Part shown: positions 8,900 to 18,898 of the stretch, one piece after another
How the letters are laid out: each line of letters starts with the position of its first letter
How positions within the stretch are numbered: position 1 is the first letter of the stretch
Source: an uncultured Kangiella sp.
GTDB lineage: Bacteria > Pseudomonadota > Gammaproteobacteria > Enterobacterales > Kangiellaceae
Direction: 5' to 3'
DNA: 64,000 nucleotides
NCBI GenBank assembly: GCA_947498625.1
Contig: CANMKR010000002.1
Location: 310,001-374,000 of the forward strand
Notes under the pieces: model-generated
The model's input: only the letters and a program-made list of their open reading frames with translations
The model's database searches: none
What the model was told of the DNA's origin: nothing
Made by a program: the position numbers and the translations under genes

Positions 8900-9250
8900 A
8901 TGAAAATTGAACGTACTGGCCCGGGAATATTAACCATTACCTTTGTGGATAAGGATGATCTCTATGCCTCTTATATGCCATTTGTTGAGAATGGCGGTGT
9001 TTTTATTGAAACCGGCAAAGATTATAACTTAGGTGATGAAGTCTTTATGTTGCTAGCCTTGATTGACGATCCTGAAAAGTTACCTATCGCTGGTAAAGTT
9101 GCTTGGATTACTCCAAAAAATGCTCAGGCTAATCGTAGAGCGGGCATTGGCATTCAATTTAGCGATCAAGACCAAGGCAAAGTTAAAAGCAAAATTGAGA
9201 ATTTCCTAGTAGGACGTTTAGATTCGGAGAAGGCTACTCATACCATGTAG
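8900..9250 (+). CDS. pilZ: PilZ-domain protein, type IV pilus-associated
   Basis: A 116-residue single PilZ domain, like the PilZ protein encoded next to holB in Pseudomonas and relatives and needed for type IV pilus biogenesis. Members of that subfamily often do not bind cyclic di-GMP. Here the N-terminal RxxxR motif is not obvious, while the WITPKNAQANRRAGIGIQF core is clear. GGAACA (8892-8897) lies just upstream of the ATG. Direct involvement in pili is inferred from synteny; no pilus genes are present. Confidence 0.88.
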   Translation: MKIERTGPGILTITFVDKDDLYASYMPFVENGGVFIETGKDYNLGDEVFMLLALIDDPEKLPIAGKVAWITPKNAQANRRAGIGIQFSDQDQGKVKSKIENFLVGRLDSEKATHTM

Positions 9251-9266
9251 CCTTCAGAGTTATTCT
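9229..9266 (+). terminator. Possible hairpin terminator at the pilZ stop
   Basis: A 9-bp stem (GAAGGCTAC at 9229-9237 with its complement at 9247-9255) overlaps the pilZ stop codon. Only an interrupted T-rich tail follows, so termination may be weak. Confidence 0.4.
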
Positions 9267-9342
9267 TCTTAAACTTTATCCAACCACTTCTTTTTAATAC
9301 AATCTACCAAGACAGATTTAATATTTAATTTCAGGCCGCTAG

Positions 9343-10119
9343 ATGTTAATTGACTCCCATTGCCACTTAGATCGCTTAGATTTAAGTCAATACGATGATG
9401 ACTTAAATAAGGCGTTAGATTTTGCCCGAGCTAAAGGCGTAGGCCATATGCTTTGTGTCGGCATCACTATGGATAAATTCCAAGATGTTTTATCCATTGC
9501 TGAAGCGCATGATGACATTTCATGCTCAGTGGGAATTCATCCTCTTTACGACGCAGTTGCTGAAACTGATGTGGATTTATTAGTGGAGAAATCTCAGCAC
9601 CCAAAAGTCGTGGCAATTGGTGAAACCGGATTAGATTATTTTTACAATAAAACTGCTGAGAACCATGTTCTACAACAAATGAGTTTTCGCAAGCATATAG
9701 AAGCTGCAAGAATTGCTAACAAACCAGTTATTGTTCATACCCGTGATGCACGTCAAGATACTCTCGATATTTTGCGTGAAGAAAAAGCAGAGGAGTGCGG
9801 CGGCGTTTTACATTGTTTCACTGAAAGCTGGGAAATGGCAAAGGCGGCTTTGGACTTAGGTTTTTACATTTCATTTTCAGGCATTGTAACCTTTAAAAAT
9901 GCCAAAGAATTAAGAGAAGTTTGTCGTAAAGTTCCGCTGGATCGTTTGCTTATAGAAACCGACTCGCCATACTTAGCGCCAGTGCCATATCGAGGAAAAT
10001 CTAATCAACCCGCTTATGTTAAAGAAGTAGGGCAGTTTGTTGCAGATCTCCGTCAGGTTAGTTATGAAGAGATCTGCGAGATTACATCTTCAAACTTTCA
10101 TCAACTGTTCACTATTTAG
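9343..10119 (+). CDS. TatD-family metal-dependent deoxyribonuclease (YcfH-like)
   Basis: A 258-residue TIM-barrel hydrolase. Metal ligands are visible as HCHLD (His6, His8), the glutamate of AIGETGLDYF, the histidines of VIVHTRDA and HCFTES, and the aspartate of IETDSPYLAP. It ends the holB-pilZ-tatD series. Its stop overlaps by three to four bases the end of the convergent serine-hydrolase gene. TatD relatives are 3'-5' exonucleases or D-aminoacyl-tRNA deacylase-like enzymes; the exact role is not settled by sequence. Confidence 0.92.
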   Translation: MLIDSHCHLDRLDLSQYDDDLNKALDFARAKGVGHMLCVGITMDKFQDVLSIAEAHDDISCSVGIHPLYDAVAETDVDLLVEKSQHPKVVAIGETGLDYFYNKTAENHVLQQMSFRKHIEAARIANKPVIVHTRDARQDTLDILREEKAEECGGVLHCFTESWEMAKAALDLGFYISFSGIVTFKNAKELREVCRKVPLDRLLIETDSPYLAPVPYRGKSNQPAYVKEVGQFVADLRQVSYEEICEITSSNFHQLFTI

Positions 10120-11219
10120 TAACTCCCCTCATCAATGGCTTTTGCAATCAGTTGTTGAGCCTTGATTAAGTTGTCTATCCCTGAATCCATGTTCCTATCT
10201 AACATCCATAAGCCGGATGTTAGATAGGAATTACCGGTAAAATTACGTTCCACTAAAGTAATATTTCTTTTCATATCGATAATCATGAAGTGTTCGCCAT
10301 AGCCATCTGTCCACACGGTTTCATTATCTTTGTCAATCATCCAAATATAACCAAAAGCTTCATAGCGTCCATAATTGATATGATTGTTGGTTACGTCAGT
10401 ATGTGGATAAGTTGACTCTTTAATCCAGTCTTCAGCTACTACTTGATTTCCTTGCCAACGACCATAGTTAGCAACCATAGCTCCCACCCGAGCAAAGTCT
10501 CTGGTACTAGTATAGGTATTATACATTTTATGCAAAGATGGATTTTTAGGCCAGAACCAAGGCTCTCCCATAATTACATTATCTGCGTCAAAGTCTTGCA
10601 TACCTAAAGGCTCAGCGAGGTTTTTCTCCATGAATTCGCCTATAGAGTAACCCGTTTCTTGAGTAAAAATGGTTCCTAGAGCATTCGCGTCAAAATTATT
10701 TGAAAACAGGTATTCTCCAGGCTTGAATTGCTCTCTTTTTGGTCGTTTAGTAATTTGATCGTCATGCTCGCCAGCTGCTGGCAAAAAGATACCTGAGCGG
10801 TACATTAGTAAATCTCTAATTGTTGCGGTTTTTTCTTGTTCAGTTAGAGGAATATGTTCATCTATATTTAATTCGGCTAAAGTTTTATTAATATTGATCA
10901 AGCCTTGTTCAACCGCAATACCGTAAAGTAGGCTCATAATTCCTTTTCTAGTTGAGTGACCATTCATGATTTTATCGGTTGGACCATATTCAAAAACCAC
11001 TTTTCCATTACGCAAAACCATAACTGAACGCGCTCTTACGGGGCTAGTCTCTGGGGTAAGTAATCGCTGTATCGCTTCCGGTAAAGGTTCGCCATATTTA
11101 AGCTTAGTTTGATATTCTGGATTGGGATCATAAACTTGGGGCAAGCTAATGTAGACTAACGAAAGAACAAAAAATAACGTGATGCTGATGAGCAGTTTTT
11201 TTAACACTGGAAATTTCAT
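10116..11219 (-). CDS. Membrane-anchored serine hydrolase (class C beta-lactamase-like fold)
   Basis: A 367-residue protein with an N-terminal signal anchor (residues ~8-27) and a penicillin-binding-protein/beta-lactamase-like domain. The nucleophile motif is Ser89-Thr-Arg-Lys92 (SxxK), and a YRS motif (MYRSGIFLP) corresponds to the YxN element. Members of this family are esterases, D-aminopeptidases or uncharacterised enzymes as often as beta-lactamases, so drug resistance should not be assumed. It lies 89 bases downstream of a membrane-bound AraC regulator on the same strand. Confidence 0.85.
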   Translation of the reverse strand: MKFPVLKKLLISITLFFVLSLVYISLPQVYDPNPEYQTKLKYGEPLPEAIQRLLTPETSPVRARSVMVLRNGKVVFEYGPTDKIMNGHSTRKGIMSLLYGIAVEQGLININKTLAELNIDEHIPLTEQEKTATIRDLLMYRSGIFLPAAGEHDDQITKRPKREQFKPGEYLFSNNFDANALGTIFTQETGYSIGEFMEKNLAEPLGMQDFDADNVIMGEPWFWPKNPSLHKMYNTYTSTRDFARVGAMVANYGRWQGNQVVAEDWIKESTYPHTDVTNNHINYGRYEAFGYIWMIDKDNETVWTDGYGEHFMIIDMKRNITLVERNFTGNSYLTSGLWMLDRNMDSGIDNLIKAQQLIAKAIDEGSY

Positions 11220-11308
11220 TGTAAAATATTATTTTAAATAAGGGAGCTTACATTATTGAAATTAAACGGGTTTATCACCTCCCAAAACATAATTTGAGAG
11301 CAATTATT

Positions 11309-12445
11309 CTATAATTTATTTATTTGAGTGGCTAAATAGGTTTTCGGTGTCATACTTTCAAACTTGTTAAAAGCCCGATAGAAACTAGCTTGAGAGTTAA
11401 AGCCTGATTCTAGAGCGATATTTAAAATAGACTCTCCTTCTTTATATTCTTTAAGTTTAGATTTAACATGTTTTACCCGGTAGGAATTAATTAAATCTCT
11501 AAAATTTTGATTAAATATTTGGTTAATTACAAAGGATAAAGTTTCGGCAGAAGTGTTAGTTAGCACGGCTAAAGCACTGAGGGTAATTTCTGGGTCTAAA
11601 TAAACTTGTTCCTGCTCCAGCTGATTAATCAACTGTTGTTCTACATTTTGAATATTTTTATTATCCAGTTTGGCGCTAATCGACTCTATCCGTTTTTTAC
11701 TTGTTTGAATGGAACCGGTTTCTAAACGATACCCTTTAAAACCTATGTAATAGATAGTTGCCGCCAAGTAGAGGTTTAAAGTGCGCCAGTGATTTAATCC
11801 TTTTGCCATTTCTTGGCTGTTATAATCTATTATTTCATTAATCAGTAAAAATAACGCTACCAATCCCATTAGGATGTATATGGTTCTTAGCCAACCAAAT
11901 AGGTTCTCAGCTGGTTTGAGCTTTAATGTTTTTGTTCGTTTTCTGAAATTAATAATTAGACTAGTGCTAAAAAAAACATAAATAAAACTGGATATAATGA
12001 TTAGGTAGTCTTCAATTTCATTCGTTTGATGGTAATAAAAAGAAGAGGCAATATGCTCTTGTTGTTCAATACTGTTAGCACTAAGGGTTTGAAAATAGAT
12101 GTTAAGATCGCTAGCTAGGTATAGGACGCCAGGGATTAGGTGTAACAAATAAAGTTTGCGCCATTTATAGTTCTCTTGAGTTAAGGAGGCGACATAGAGG
12201 TAGAACAACGGCGGAATAAACAATTCCCAAGCTAAGGGTAAAAACCTAATTTCTAGAATATTAGACCAGCCGACGTTATGGAACACGATTCTGAAACTTA
12301 CTATACAAAGAAGAATTAAAGTTGCGGCGAGCAAACGTTTACTTATTTTTGCTTGTTTTGATTTAAACAGTAAAAGACTAGTTATAAGGCCCTGAGAGAT
12401 ACAGGCTAAAATAATTAAATCAAATAGTGAAAAAATAGGTGACAT
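11309..12445 (-). CDS. Membrane-bound AraC-type regulator
   Basis: A 378-residue protein with about seven hydrophobic segments in residues 1-245 and a cytoplasmic AraC-type DNA-binding domain at the C-terminus (SALAVLTNTSAETLSFVIN and ILNIALESGFNSQASFYRAF). Such proteins probably sense signals in the membrane and activate nearby genes. The neighbour 89 bases downstream is a serine hydrolase, a frequent partner, so the pair may form a small regulated operon. The signal is unknown. Confidence 0.85.
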   Translation of the reverse strand: MSPIFSLFDLIILACISQGLITSLLLFKSKQAKISKRLLAATLILLCIVSFRIVFHNVGWSNILEIRFLPLAWELFIPPLFYLYVASLTQENYKWRKLYLLHLIPGVLYLASDLNIYFQTLSANSIEQQEHIASSFYYHQTNEIEDYLIIISSFIYVFFSTSLIINFRKRTKTLKLKPAENLFGWLRTIYILMGLVALFLLINEIIDYNSQEMAKGLNHWRTLNLYLAATIYYIGFKGYRLETGSIQTSKKRIESISAKLDNKNIQNVEQQLINQLEQEQVYLDPEITLSALAVLTNTSAETLSFVINQIFNQNFRDLINSYRVKHVKSKLKEYKEGESILNIALESGFNSQASFYRAFNKFESMTPKTYLATQINKL

Positions 12446-12549
12446 TTATTTAACTTTGGGGCCTCAATTGGACTTATTATTTCAATGAACAGTCTAATTG
12501 CTTTCAAAGGACATGCAACTAAAATGGTTTACTTATTATGATACCTTAC

Positions 12550-12566
12550 ACAAGGTCAGACCAGAA
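12550..12566. promoter_or_regulatory. FadR-like operator upstream of glutaryl-CoA dehydrogenase
   Basis: GGTCAGACC (12554-12562) matches the FadR core GGTCNGACC exactly. Read on the minus strand the flanks give CTGGTCTGACCTTG, close to the long E. coli consensus. It lies about 85 bases before the acyl-CoA dehydrogenase start, suitable for fatty-acid-responsive repression. The same core precedes acpP. This is sequence resemblance only. Confidence 0.5.
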
Positions 12567-12646
12567 GATAAGCTCTGGTGAAACTCGATGATTTTGCGTA
12601 TATTTCCATCACAGATTTTTATCTCAACAAACCTTAAGAAAAGACT

Positions 12647-13825
12647 ATGTCAAAAGCATTATTAGAGCACTGGGATGATATCCTTTTATTGGATGAGCAA
12701 TTAACCGAAGAAGAGCGCATGATCCGCGATGCTGCGCGTGTTTATTGCCAAGAAAAGTTAATGCCACGGATCCTAGAAGCCAATCGTCATGAAAATTTCG
12801 ATCGTGAAATTATGAACGAGTTAGGAGAGTTGGGGTTATTAGGCTCAACAATCGATGGTTATGGCTGCGCTGGGGCCTCTTATGTGGCTTATGGTTTAGT
12901 GGCTCGAGAAGTTGAGCGCGTTGACTCGGGTTACCGTTCAGCACTATCGGTTCAATCCAGTTTAGTCATGCATCCAATCAATGCTTATGGTACCGAAGCG
13001 CAAAAAGAAAAGTTCTTACCTAAATTAGCAACGGGTGAGTGGGTTGGTTGTTTTGGGTTAACTGAGCCAGATTCTGGTTCAGATCCAGCTAGCATGACTA
13101 CGCGCGCTAAGAAAGTTGATGGCGGTTATCAATTAACCGGCAATAAAATGTGGATCACCAACTCGCCAATAGCCGATGTTTTCGTGGTGTGGGCGAAAGA
13201 TGATGCTGGTGATATTCGTGGTTTTATCCTTGAAAAAGGCATGCAAGGCCTGTCTGCACCAAAAATCGAAGGCAAATTCGCTTTAAGAGCCTCGATTACC
13301 GGTGAAATCGTAATGGATGAGGTATTTGTCCCTGAAGAGAATAAATTCCCTGAAATTAAGGGCCTAAAAGGACCTTTTGGCTGTTTAAATGTCGCTCGAT
13401 ACGGTATTTCATGGGGCGCATTAGGTGCAGCAGAGTTCTGTTGGCACGCAGCTCGTCAATACGGTATGGATCGTAAGCAATTCGATAAGCCATTAGCCTC
13501 AATGCAGTTATTCCAGAAAAAGTTAGCGGATATGCAAACAGAGATTAGTTTAGGTATGCAGGGTGCTTTAAGAGTAGGGCGCCTGATTGATGAGAAAGCG
13601 TTCAAACCTGAAATGATATCTTTAGTGAAGCGTAATTCTTGTGGTAAAGCGCTTGATATTGCTCGTCTAGCACGTGATATGCATGGTGGTAATGGTATTG
13701 CTGATGAATATCATGTAATTCGTCATGCGATGAATTTAGAAGCTGTAAATACCTATGAAGGGACTCATGATATCCATGCGTTAATTCTGGGGCGTTCGCA
13801 GACGGGTTTACAGGCTTTTATGTAA
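12647..13825 (+). CDS. gcdH: Glutaryl-CoA dehydrogenase
   Basis: FAD enzyme that oxidatively decarboxylates glutaryl-CoA to crotonyl-CoA in lysine, hydroxylysine and tryptophan breakdown. It has 392 residues. The catalytic base is Glu371 in [15 protein letters not shown], the arrangement specific to the GcdH branch, and the N-terminal [20 protein letters not shown] is typical. The flavin-binding stretches [13 protein letters not shown] and [16 protein letters not shown] are intact. It stands alone with its own terminator and a FadR-like site upstream. No CoA-transferase neighbour is present. Confidence 0.93.
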   Translation: MSKALLEHWDDILLLDEQLTEEERMIRDAARVYCQEKLMPRILEANRHENFDREIMNELGELGLLGSTIDGYGCAGASYVAYGLVAREVERVDSGYRSALSVQSSLVMHPINAYGTEAQKEKFLPKLATGEWVGCFGLTEPDSGSDPASMTTRAKKVDGGYQLTGNKMWITNSPIADVFVVWAKDDAGDIRGFILEKGMQGLSAPKIEGKFALRASITGEIVMDEVFVPEENKFPEIKGLKGPFGCLNVARYGISWGALGAAEFCWHAARQYGMDRKQFDKPLASMQLFQKKLADMQTEISLGMQGALRVGRLIDEKAFKPEMISLVKRNSCGKALDIARLARDMHGGNGIADEYHVIRHAMNLEAVNTYEGTHDIHALILGRSQTGLQAFM

Positions 13826-13851
13826 TTTAAGTCAATTTAAAATTTAACTTT

Positions 13852-13879
13852 AAAAAGGAGCTTTGATGGCTCCTTTTTT
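13852..13879 (+). terminator. Intrinsic terminator after gcdH
   Basis: A 10-bp stem (AAAAAGGAGC at 13852-13861 pairing with 13869-13878) with a 7-base loop and a T run lies 27 bases after the stop codon. It confirms a monocistronic unit. Confidence 0.88.
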
Positions 13880-14120
13880 ACATCTGATTAGTATCTCGAC
13901 TAGCTGTTAATGCTAGTTTTTATCTTCTGATTCTTACCTAAAATACCATTTTTTAATGGATTTGATGGATTTTTGTGCATTTACACATTTTTTCACACAC
14001 TTTTTCTTGTAATTTACTTAAATTTACGCAACCTTAGGCATAGTAATGCGTCTTTTAAGATAATATGCAAAAAGATGTTTTCTACAGTCAGAAAGACATA
14101 CTCTTGAATGAAGGTAATAA

Positions 14121-16322
14121 ATGAAGTTTGAAGCAAAATTCTTAACAAAGTCCTTGGTAACTTCCTTATCTGTTGCGTTGGGTCTCTTGATTGGCACAGT
14201 CGCTGCTGATGAAAGCAAACCAACAAAACTTGATCAAAGTGAATATCAGATCCCAGCATCTGCCAGCAAAAATTTGATGCCGGAGGATAAGCTTAGAAGA
14301 GCGGGGCAAATCAACAGCTCTATCTTAATGCAGCTTCATTACGAACATCCTATCTTTGATAATAAATTGTCTAAAGAATCATTTAAGCAGATGGTTAAAA
14401 TGTTCGATCGTAACCGTATATTCTTTTTAGCCTCCGATGTAGAGCAGTTTAAAGTGTTTGAAAAGAAAATTGATGACGCAATTCGAACAGGAAAAATTGA
14501 ACTAGGTTATGACTTTTTTGAGATGTATGAAGAGCGTTATCGAGATAGATACAGTTTTGCCCTAAAAGCTTTAAATCAAAAATTTGATTTTGATAAAGAA
14601 GAAGATTTTCAATTTGATCGCCGTGAAAATGAATGGTTTAAAACAAAAAAAGAACAAGATGACTACTGGTTAAAAAAAGTTAAATATGATGCTTTAAATC
14701 TAAAGCTTGCAGATCAATCGGATGAACAGATTAAAGAAAAGCTAAGTAAGCGTTACAAAAGCAATATCCGCCGTATGTCACAAACCAATAGTGAAGACGT
14801 ATTCGGTTTCTTTATGAATGCAATTAATGCATCAATCGATCCACATACTACCTATTATACTCCACGCCAGTTTGAAGACTTTAATATTAATATGAGCCTT
14901 AAATTACAAGGTATTGGCGCAGTGTTAACACAGGAAGATGAATTTACCAAAGTTGTTCGTATCGTTAGCAAAGGGCCTGCTTATAAATCCGGTCAATTAC
15001 ATAAAGACGACAAAATCATTGGCGTTGGTCAAGGCGATAAAGGTGAAATCATTGACGTAATTGGTTGGAGAAATGGCGACGTCGTCGATTTGATTCGTGG
15101 TGAAGCCGGATCAATCGTTCGCTTGCAGGTTATTCCTCATACCAGCGGCGGTGACGCAGCGGCAAAAGTTGTTCGTCTTATTCGTGAAGAAATTAAATTA
15201 GAAGACCAAGCTGCGAAAGGTGATGTATTAGAAGTTAAGCAGGGCAATGACACTTTAAAATATGGGGTAATTGAATTGCCATCCTTTTATGCAGAAACTG
15301 CTTTCTCTTCAAGTGATTCTAAAGAGCCTACTAGCACCACATCTGATGTTAAGCGATTAATTGCTGAATTAGAAAAGAAAGATATACAAGGTCTAATCAT
15401 TGATCTAAGAAATAACGGTGGGGGCTCTTTGAATGAAGCGGTCGATATGACAGGTTTATTTATCGATAAAGGCCCTGTGGTTCAAGGTAAAGATTTCGAA
15501 GGTAATGTTCGTGTATTGCGCGATAGCGATGGAGAAACATTCTACAAAGGTCCATTAGCCGTAATGGTTAATAACGGTAGTGCTTCAGCATCGGAAATTT
15601 TTGCCGGCGCAATTCAAGATTATGGCCGAGGTATCGTTGTCGGTGAAAACACTTTTGGTAAGGGTACCGTGCAAACTGTGCGTGAATTAAGTCGCTTGGT
15701 GCGTAACCCAGAGTTTGATATGGGGGCATTGAAATTCACCATTGAGAAATTCTATCGAGTTACCGGTGAAAGTACTCAATTAGAAGGCGTTAAACCAGAT
15801 ATCAGCTTCCCAAGCTTTTATGCTTTAGATGAATATGGCGAAGCTTCATACGATAATGCATTAGATTGGGATACCATCAAAACCACAAAATTTGATGCTA
15901 AAAACGATGTGCAAAACTACCTCAGCTATTTGATGGACTCTCATAGCAAAAGAGCGACTAGCAATAAGCAATTTGAAAACCTATTGGATGATGTCGCTCA
16001 TGTAAAGAAAGAGCGCAACAAGAAGAGTATTTCGCTAAATTATAAGCAGCGACTTGCTGAGCGGTTAAAAAACGAAGAGAAAACTTTAACCAGAGCGAAT
16101 GCTAAGCAATTGGCTCAAGGAAAAAAACCATTTAAAGATTTAGATGCTTACGAACAATATGTTAAAGACCAAGACGAAGTCGAGCGTAATTACAAAGGCA
16201 TTAACTTTGAAGGTGACTTTTTATTGTACGAAACGGCTAATATCTTACAAGATTTTATCGCCGTTCAAAGCAACCCTAGCTTAGCGAAGTTAGAATCAAA
16301 AAAAGAAATAAAAATAAACTAA
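14121..16322 (+). CDS. prc: Carboxy-terminal processing (tail-specific) protease Prc
   Basis: Periplasmic serine protease of 733 residues that degrades or trims proteins from the C-terminus and influences peptidoglycan hydrolase turnover in other bacteria. A signal peptide (residues ~1-29, ending TVAADES) precedes a helical domain, a PDZ domain (GIGAVLTQEDEFTKVVRI) and the protease core. The probable Ser/Lys dyad is Ser489 (NGSASASEIF) and Lys514 (NTFGKGTVQ), 25 residues apart as in E. coli Prc. The C-terminal region matches the long Prc tail. It has its own terminator. Confidence 0.94.
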   Translation: MKFEAKFLTKSLVTSLSVALGLLIGTVAADESKPTKLDQSEYQIPASASKNLMPEDKLRRAGQINSSILMQLHYEHPIFDNKLSKESFKQMVKMFDRNRIFFLASDVEQFKVFEKKIDDAIRTGKIELGYDFFEMYEERYRDRYSFALKALNQKFDFDKEEDFQFDRRENEWFKTKKEQDDYWLKKVKYDALNLKLADQSDEQIKEKLSKRYKSNIRRMSQTNSEDVFGFFMNAINASIDPHTTYYTPRQFEDFNINMSLKLQGIGAVLTQEDEFTKVVRIVSKGPAYKSGQLHKDDKIIGVGQGDKGEIIDVIGWRNGDVVDLIRGEAGSIVRLQVIPHTSGGDAAAKVVRLIREEIKLEDQAAKGDVLEVKQGNDTLKYGVIELPSFYAETAFSSSDSKEPTSTTSDVKRLIAELEKKDIQGLIIDLRNNGGGSLNEAVDMTGLFIDKGPVVQGKDFEGNVRVLRDSDGETFYKGPLAVMVNNGSASASEIFAGAIQDYGRGIVVGENTFGKGTVQTVRELSRLVRNPEFDMGALKFTIEKFYRVTGESTQLEGVKPDISFPSFYALDEYGEASYDNALDWDTIKTTKFDAKNDVQNYLSYLMDSHSKRATSNKQFENLLDDVAHVKKERNKKSISLNYKQRLAERLKNEEKTLTRANAKQLAQGKKPFKDLDAYEQYVKDQDEVERNYKGINFEGDFLLYETANILQDFIAVQSNPSLAKLESKKEIKIN

Positions 16323-16336
16323 AACTATTTAACCTT

Positions 16337-16364
16337 AAAAGGCCAGCAACTTTGCTGGCTTTTT
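16337..16364 (+). terminator. Intrinsic terminator after prc
   Basis: A GC-rich 7-bp stem (GCCAGCA at 16342-16348 pairing with 16353-16359) with a 4-base loop and a T run starts about 20 bases after the stop codon of prc. Confidence 0.8.
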
Positions 16365-16456
16365 GCTGGTTATGTGCTGACTCATTAACGATAGCTTCAC
16401 ACAGTTTTGGATAATGTGTGATTCGAAACTTATAAGTTATAACAGGATAATAATTC

Positions 16457-18898
16457 ATGAAAACAACCGCTCTAACTTCCATCATTAGCATGTTTATAAG
16501 CTTCAATTTGGGTGCTGCCATTGTTCAGTCTAAAGGTGATTTTGAAGATAAATTTAGGCAGCTGGAAGAAGTGTTGCCTACGCCTAATGATTATAGAAAT
16601 GCAGCGGGCGAACCAGGGCGTGACTACTGGCAACAAAAAGTTGATTACAAGATTGATGTGCAACTTGATGAGTCAAAGCGCGTTTTAACTGCAAAGCAAA
16701 AGGTAACCTATCATAACAATTCACCCTATAGCTTGAAGTATTTATGGTTGCAACTCGAGCAAAATAAATTTAAAGAAGATTCTATAGCAAACCTTTCAGC
16801 TGATTTTGGTGGGATTGGTCGTCGCGGCCCAGCAACCACTGCGCCAAGTTCAGAGCAAGCTGCAAAAATTAGCTACGGCGCTTTAAGAGCGCAGCAGTGG
16901 CTTGCCGACCATGACGTAGGTTATAAAATTTCTAATGTTAGTGATGCAGAAAATAAAGCTCTTAAATTTGTTATTAACAGTGCGCAAATGCGTATTGATT
17001 TGCCGAAGCCATTAAAAACAGGTGAATCCTTTGAGTTTAATTTAGATTATCAATATCAATTACTAGAAGAGAATGCCGTGTCAGCAAGAGCGGGATATGA
17101 GCACTTTCCTGATGATGCCAAAAAAGGCGGTAACGATATTTTCCTAGTTGCCCAATGGTTCCCAAGATTAGCCGCCTATTCGGATTATGAAGCTTGGCAT
17201 AATAAAGAGTTCCTAGGAAGAGGGGAGTTCACCTTAGAGTTTGGTGATTATGATGTTTCTATTACCGTTCCAGCGGATCATATTGTCGCTTCTACCGGTG
17301 TCTTAACTAATGATGGTGATGTGTTAACTGCCAAGCAAAGACAGCGTTTAAAGAATGCCAAAGATGCTAAGCGCCCTGTGTTTGTCGTGACTCCTGAAGA
17401 AGCCTTAGAAAATGAACGCGCAGGAACTGATAAGAATAAAACTTGGAATTTTAAAGCCGAAAACGTTCGCGATTTTGCTTGGGCTTCATCGCGTAAATTT
17501 ATTTGGGATGCTAAAGGTTACGAGCAAGATAGTGAAGATATGCCTTTTGTTATGGCCATGTCTTATTTTCCAAAAGAAGGTGGCGAGCTTTGGGAAAAAT
17601 ATTCTACAGAATCTGTCATCCACACCATGGAAGTTTACGAGCGTTTTACTTTTGATTACCCCTACCCAACATCAATCAGTGTGAACGGTCCAGTTGGCGG
17701 TATGGAATACCCGATGATTACTTTTAATGGACCAAGAACCACCTGGCATAAAGATGGTAGTCGTACCTATTCACAAGCAGAAAAACGCTTTTTAATTGGG
17801 GTAGTTATTCATGAAGTAGGGCATAACTATTTCCCAATGATCGTTAATTCTGACGAGCGTCAATGGACTTGGATGGATGAGGGTTTAAATAGCTTTTTAG
17901 ATGGTGTAGCGGGGCGTGAATGGGATCCGAATATCCCTTGGGGTGTTGAACCAAGAGATATTACCGGCTATATGAAATCCAATGTGCAAGTACCGATTAT
18001 GACCCAATCCGACAGCGTATTAAGACTCGGACCTAATGCTTACACTAAGCCGGCTGCAGCTTTAAATATCTTGCGTGAAGTTATTTTAGGTCGTGAATTA
18101 TTTGATTTTGCGTTTAAAGAATATTCAACTCGTTGGGAAAATAAACGTCCAACGCCAGCAGATTTCTTCCGAACTATGGAAGAAGCCTCAGGAGTAGATT
18201 TGGACTGGTTCTGGAGAGGCTGGTTTTACACGACTGATCACGTGGATATTTCTGTCGATAAAGTTTATAAACTTCGTTTAGACACGCAAAACCCAGATAT
18301 TGAATATGATTTATTGCGTAAAGAAGAAGCTGACAAGCCTACCTCTTTATTTGTAGAAAGAGAGCGTGCAGCGGGTAACAAAACTTGGGTTGAAAGAAAT
18401 TCAGACATTAAAGATTTTTATGACGAAAATGATCGCTTTACTGTTACTAATAAAGAGCGTAATAAATATGAACAAGACCTTGTAAACTTAAAGCCTTGGG
18501 AACGTAAAGCATTAGAAAGAGCGATTAAAGAGGGCAAAAACTATTATGTTATAGACTTCTCAAATATTGGCGGTTTGGTAATGCCAATATTACTTCAGTT
18601 AGAGTATGCGGATGGCGAAAATGAAATGATGCATATCCCAGCTGAAATCTGGCGTCGTTCACCTAAAGCCGTCAGTAAGTTGATCGTTAGTGAAAAAGAA
18701 TTGGTTAAAGTAACCGTTGATCCGCAATGGGAAACTGCAGATGTAGATATGCATAATAACCATTATCCAAGACAAATCATTCCATCTAGAATTGAAGCAT
18801 TTAAATCTAAGCGCAGTAATGACAAAGTTCGTAGGGATATTATGCATGACATCAAAACTGAGAAGAAAGAAGCTAAAGAAAAGCCGTATCAAAAATGA
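16457..18898 (+). CDS. M1-family zinc metallopeptidase, exported
   Basis: An 813-residue protein with a short signal peptide (residues ~1-21). The M1 domain shows the zinc motif HEVGH beginning at His452 and the third ligand in the following WTWMDEGLNSFLDG stretch. The substrate motif GGMEYPMITF is present instead of the classical GAMEN, as in the large exported M1 peptidases of marine bacteria. The C-terminal 200 residues are charged and less conserved. It overlaps the next gene by four bases (ATGA), so the two are translationally coupled. The natural substrate is unknown. Confidence 0.9.
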   Translation: MKTTALTSIISMFISFNLGAAIVQSKGDFEDKFRQLEEVLPTPNDYRNAAGEPGRDYWQQKVDYKIDVQLDESKRVLTAKQKVTYHNNSPYSLKYLWLQLEQNKFKEDSIANLSADFGGIGRRGPATTAPSSEQAAKISYGALRAQQWLADHDVGYKISNVSDAENKALKFVINSAQMRIDLPKPLKTGESFEFNLDYQYQLLEENAVSARAGYEHFPDDAKKGGNDIFLVAQWFPRLAAYSDYEAWHNKEFLGRGEFTLEFGDYDVSITVPADHIVASTGVLTNDGDVLTAKQRQRLKNAKDAKRPVFVVTPEEALENERAGTDKNKTWNFKAENVRDFAWASSRKFIWDAKGYEQDSEDMPFVMAMSYFPKEGGELWEKYSTESVIHTMEVYERFTFDYPYPTSISVNGPVGGMEYPMITFNGPRTTWHKDGSRTYSQAEKRFLIGVVIHEVGHNYFPMIVNSDERQWTWMDEGLNSFLDGVAGREWDPNIPWGVEPRDITGYMKSNVQVPIMTQSDSVLRLGPNAYTKPAAALNILREVILGRELFDFAFKEYSTRWENKRPTPADFFRTMEEASGVDLDWFWRGWFYTTDHVDISVDKVYKLRLDTQNPDIEYDLLRKEEADKPTSLFVERERAAGNKTWVERNSDIKDFYDENDRFTVTNKERNKYEQDLVNLKPWERKALERAIKEGKNYYVIDFSNIGGLVMPILLQLEYADGENEMMHIPAEIWRRSPKAVSKLIVSEKELVKVTVDPQWETADVDMHNNHYPRQIIPSRIEAFKSKRSNDKVRRDIMHDIKTEKKEAKEKPYQK

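Noticed and set aside
10116-11219. True beta-lactamase
   Set aside because: Only the fold-level SxxK and YRS motifs are present; no KTG motif is clearly visible and the protein is membrane anchored, so resistance is not supported.
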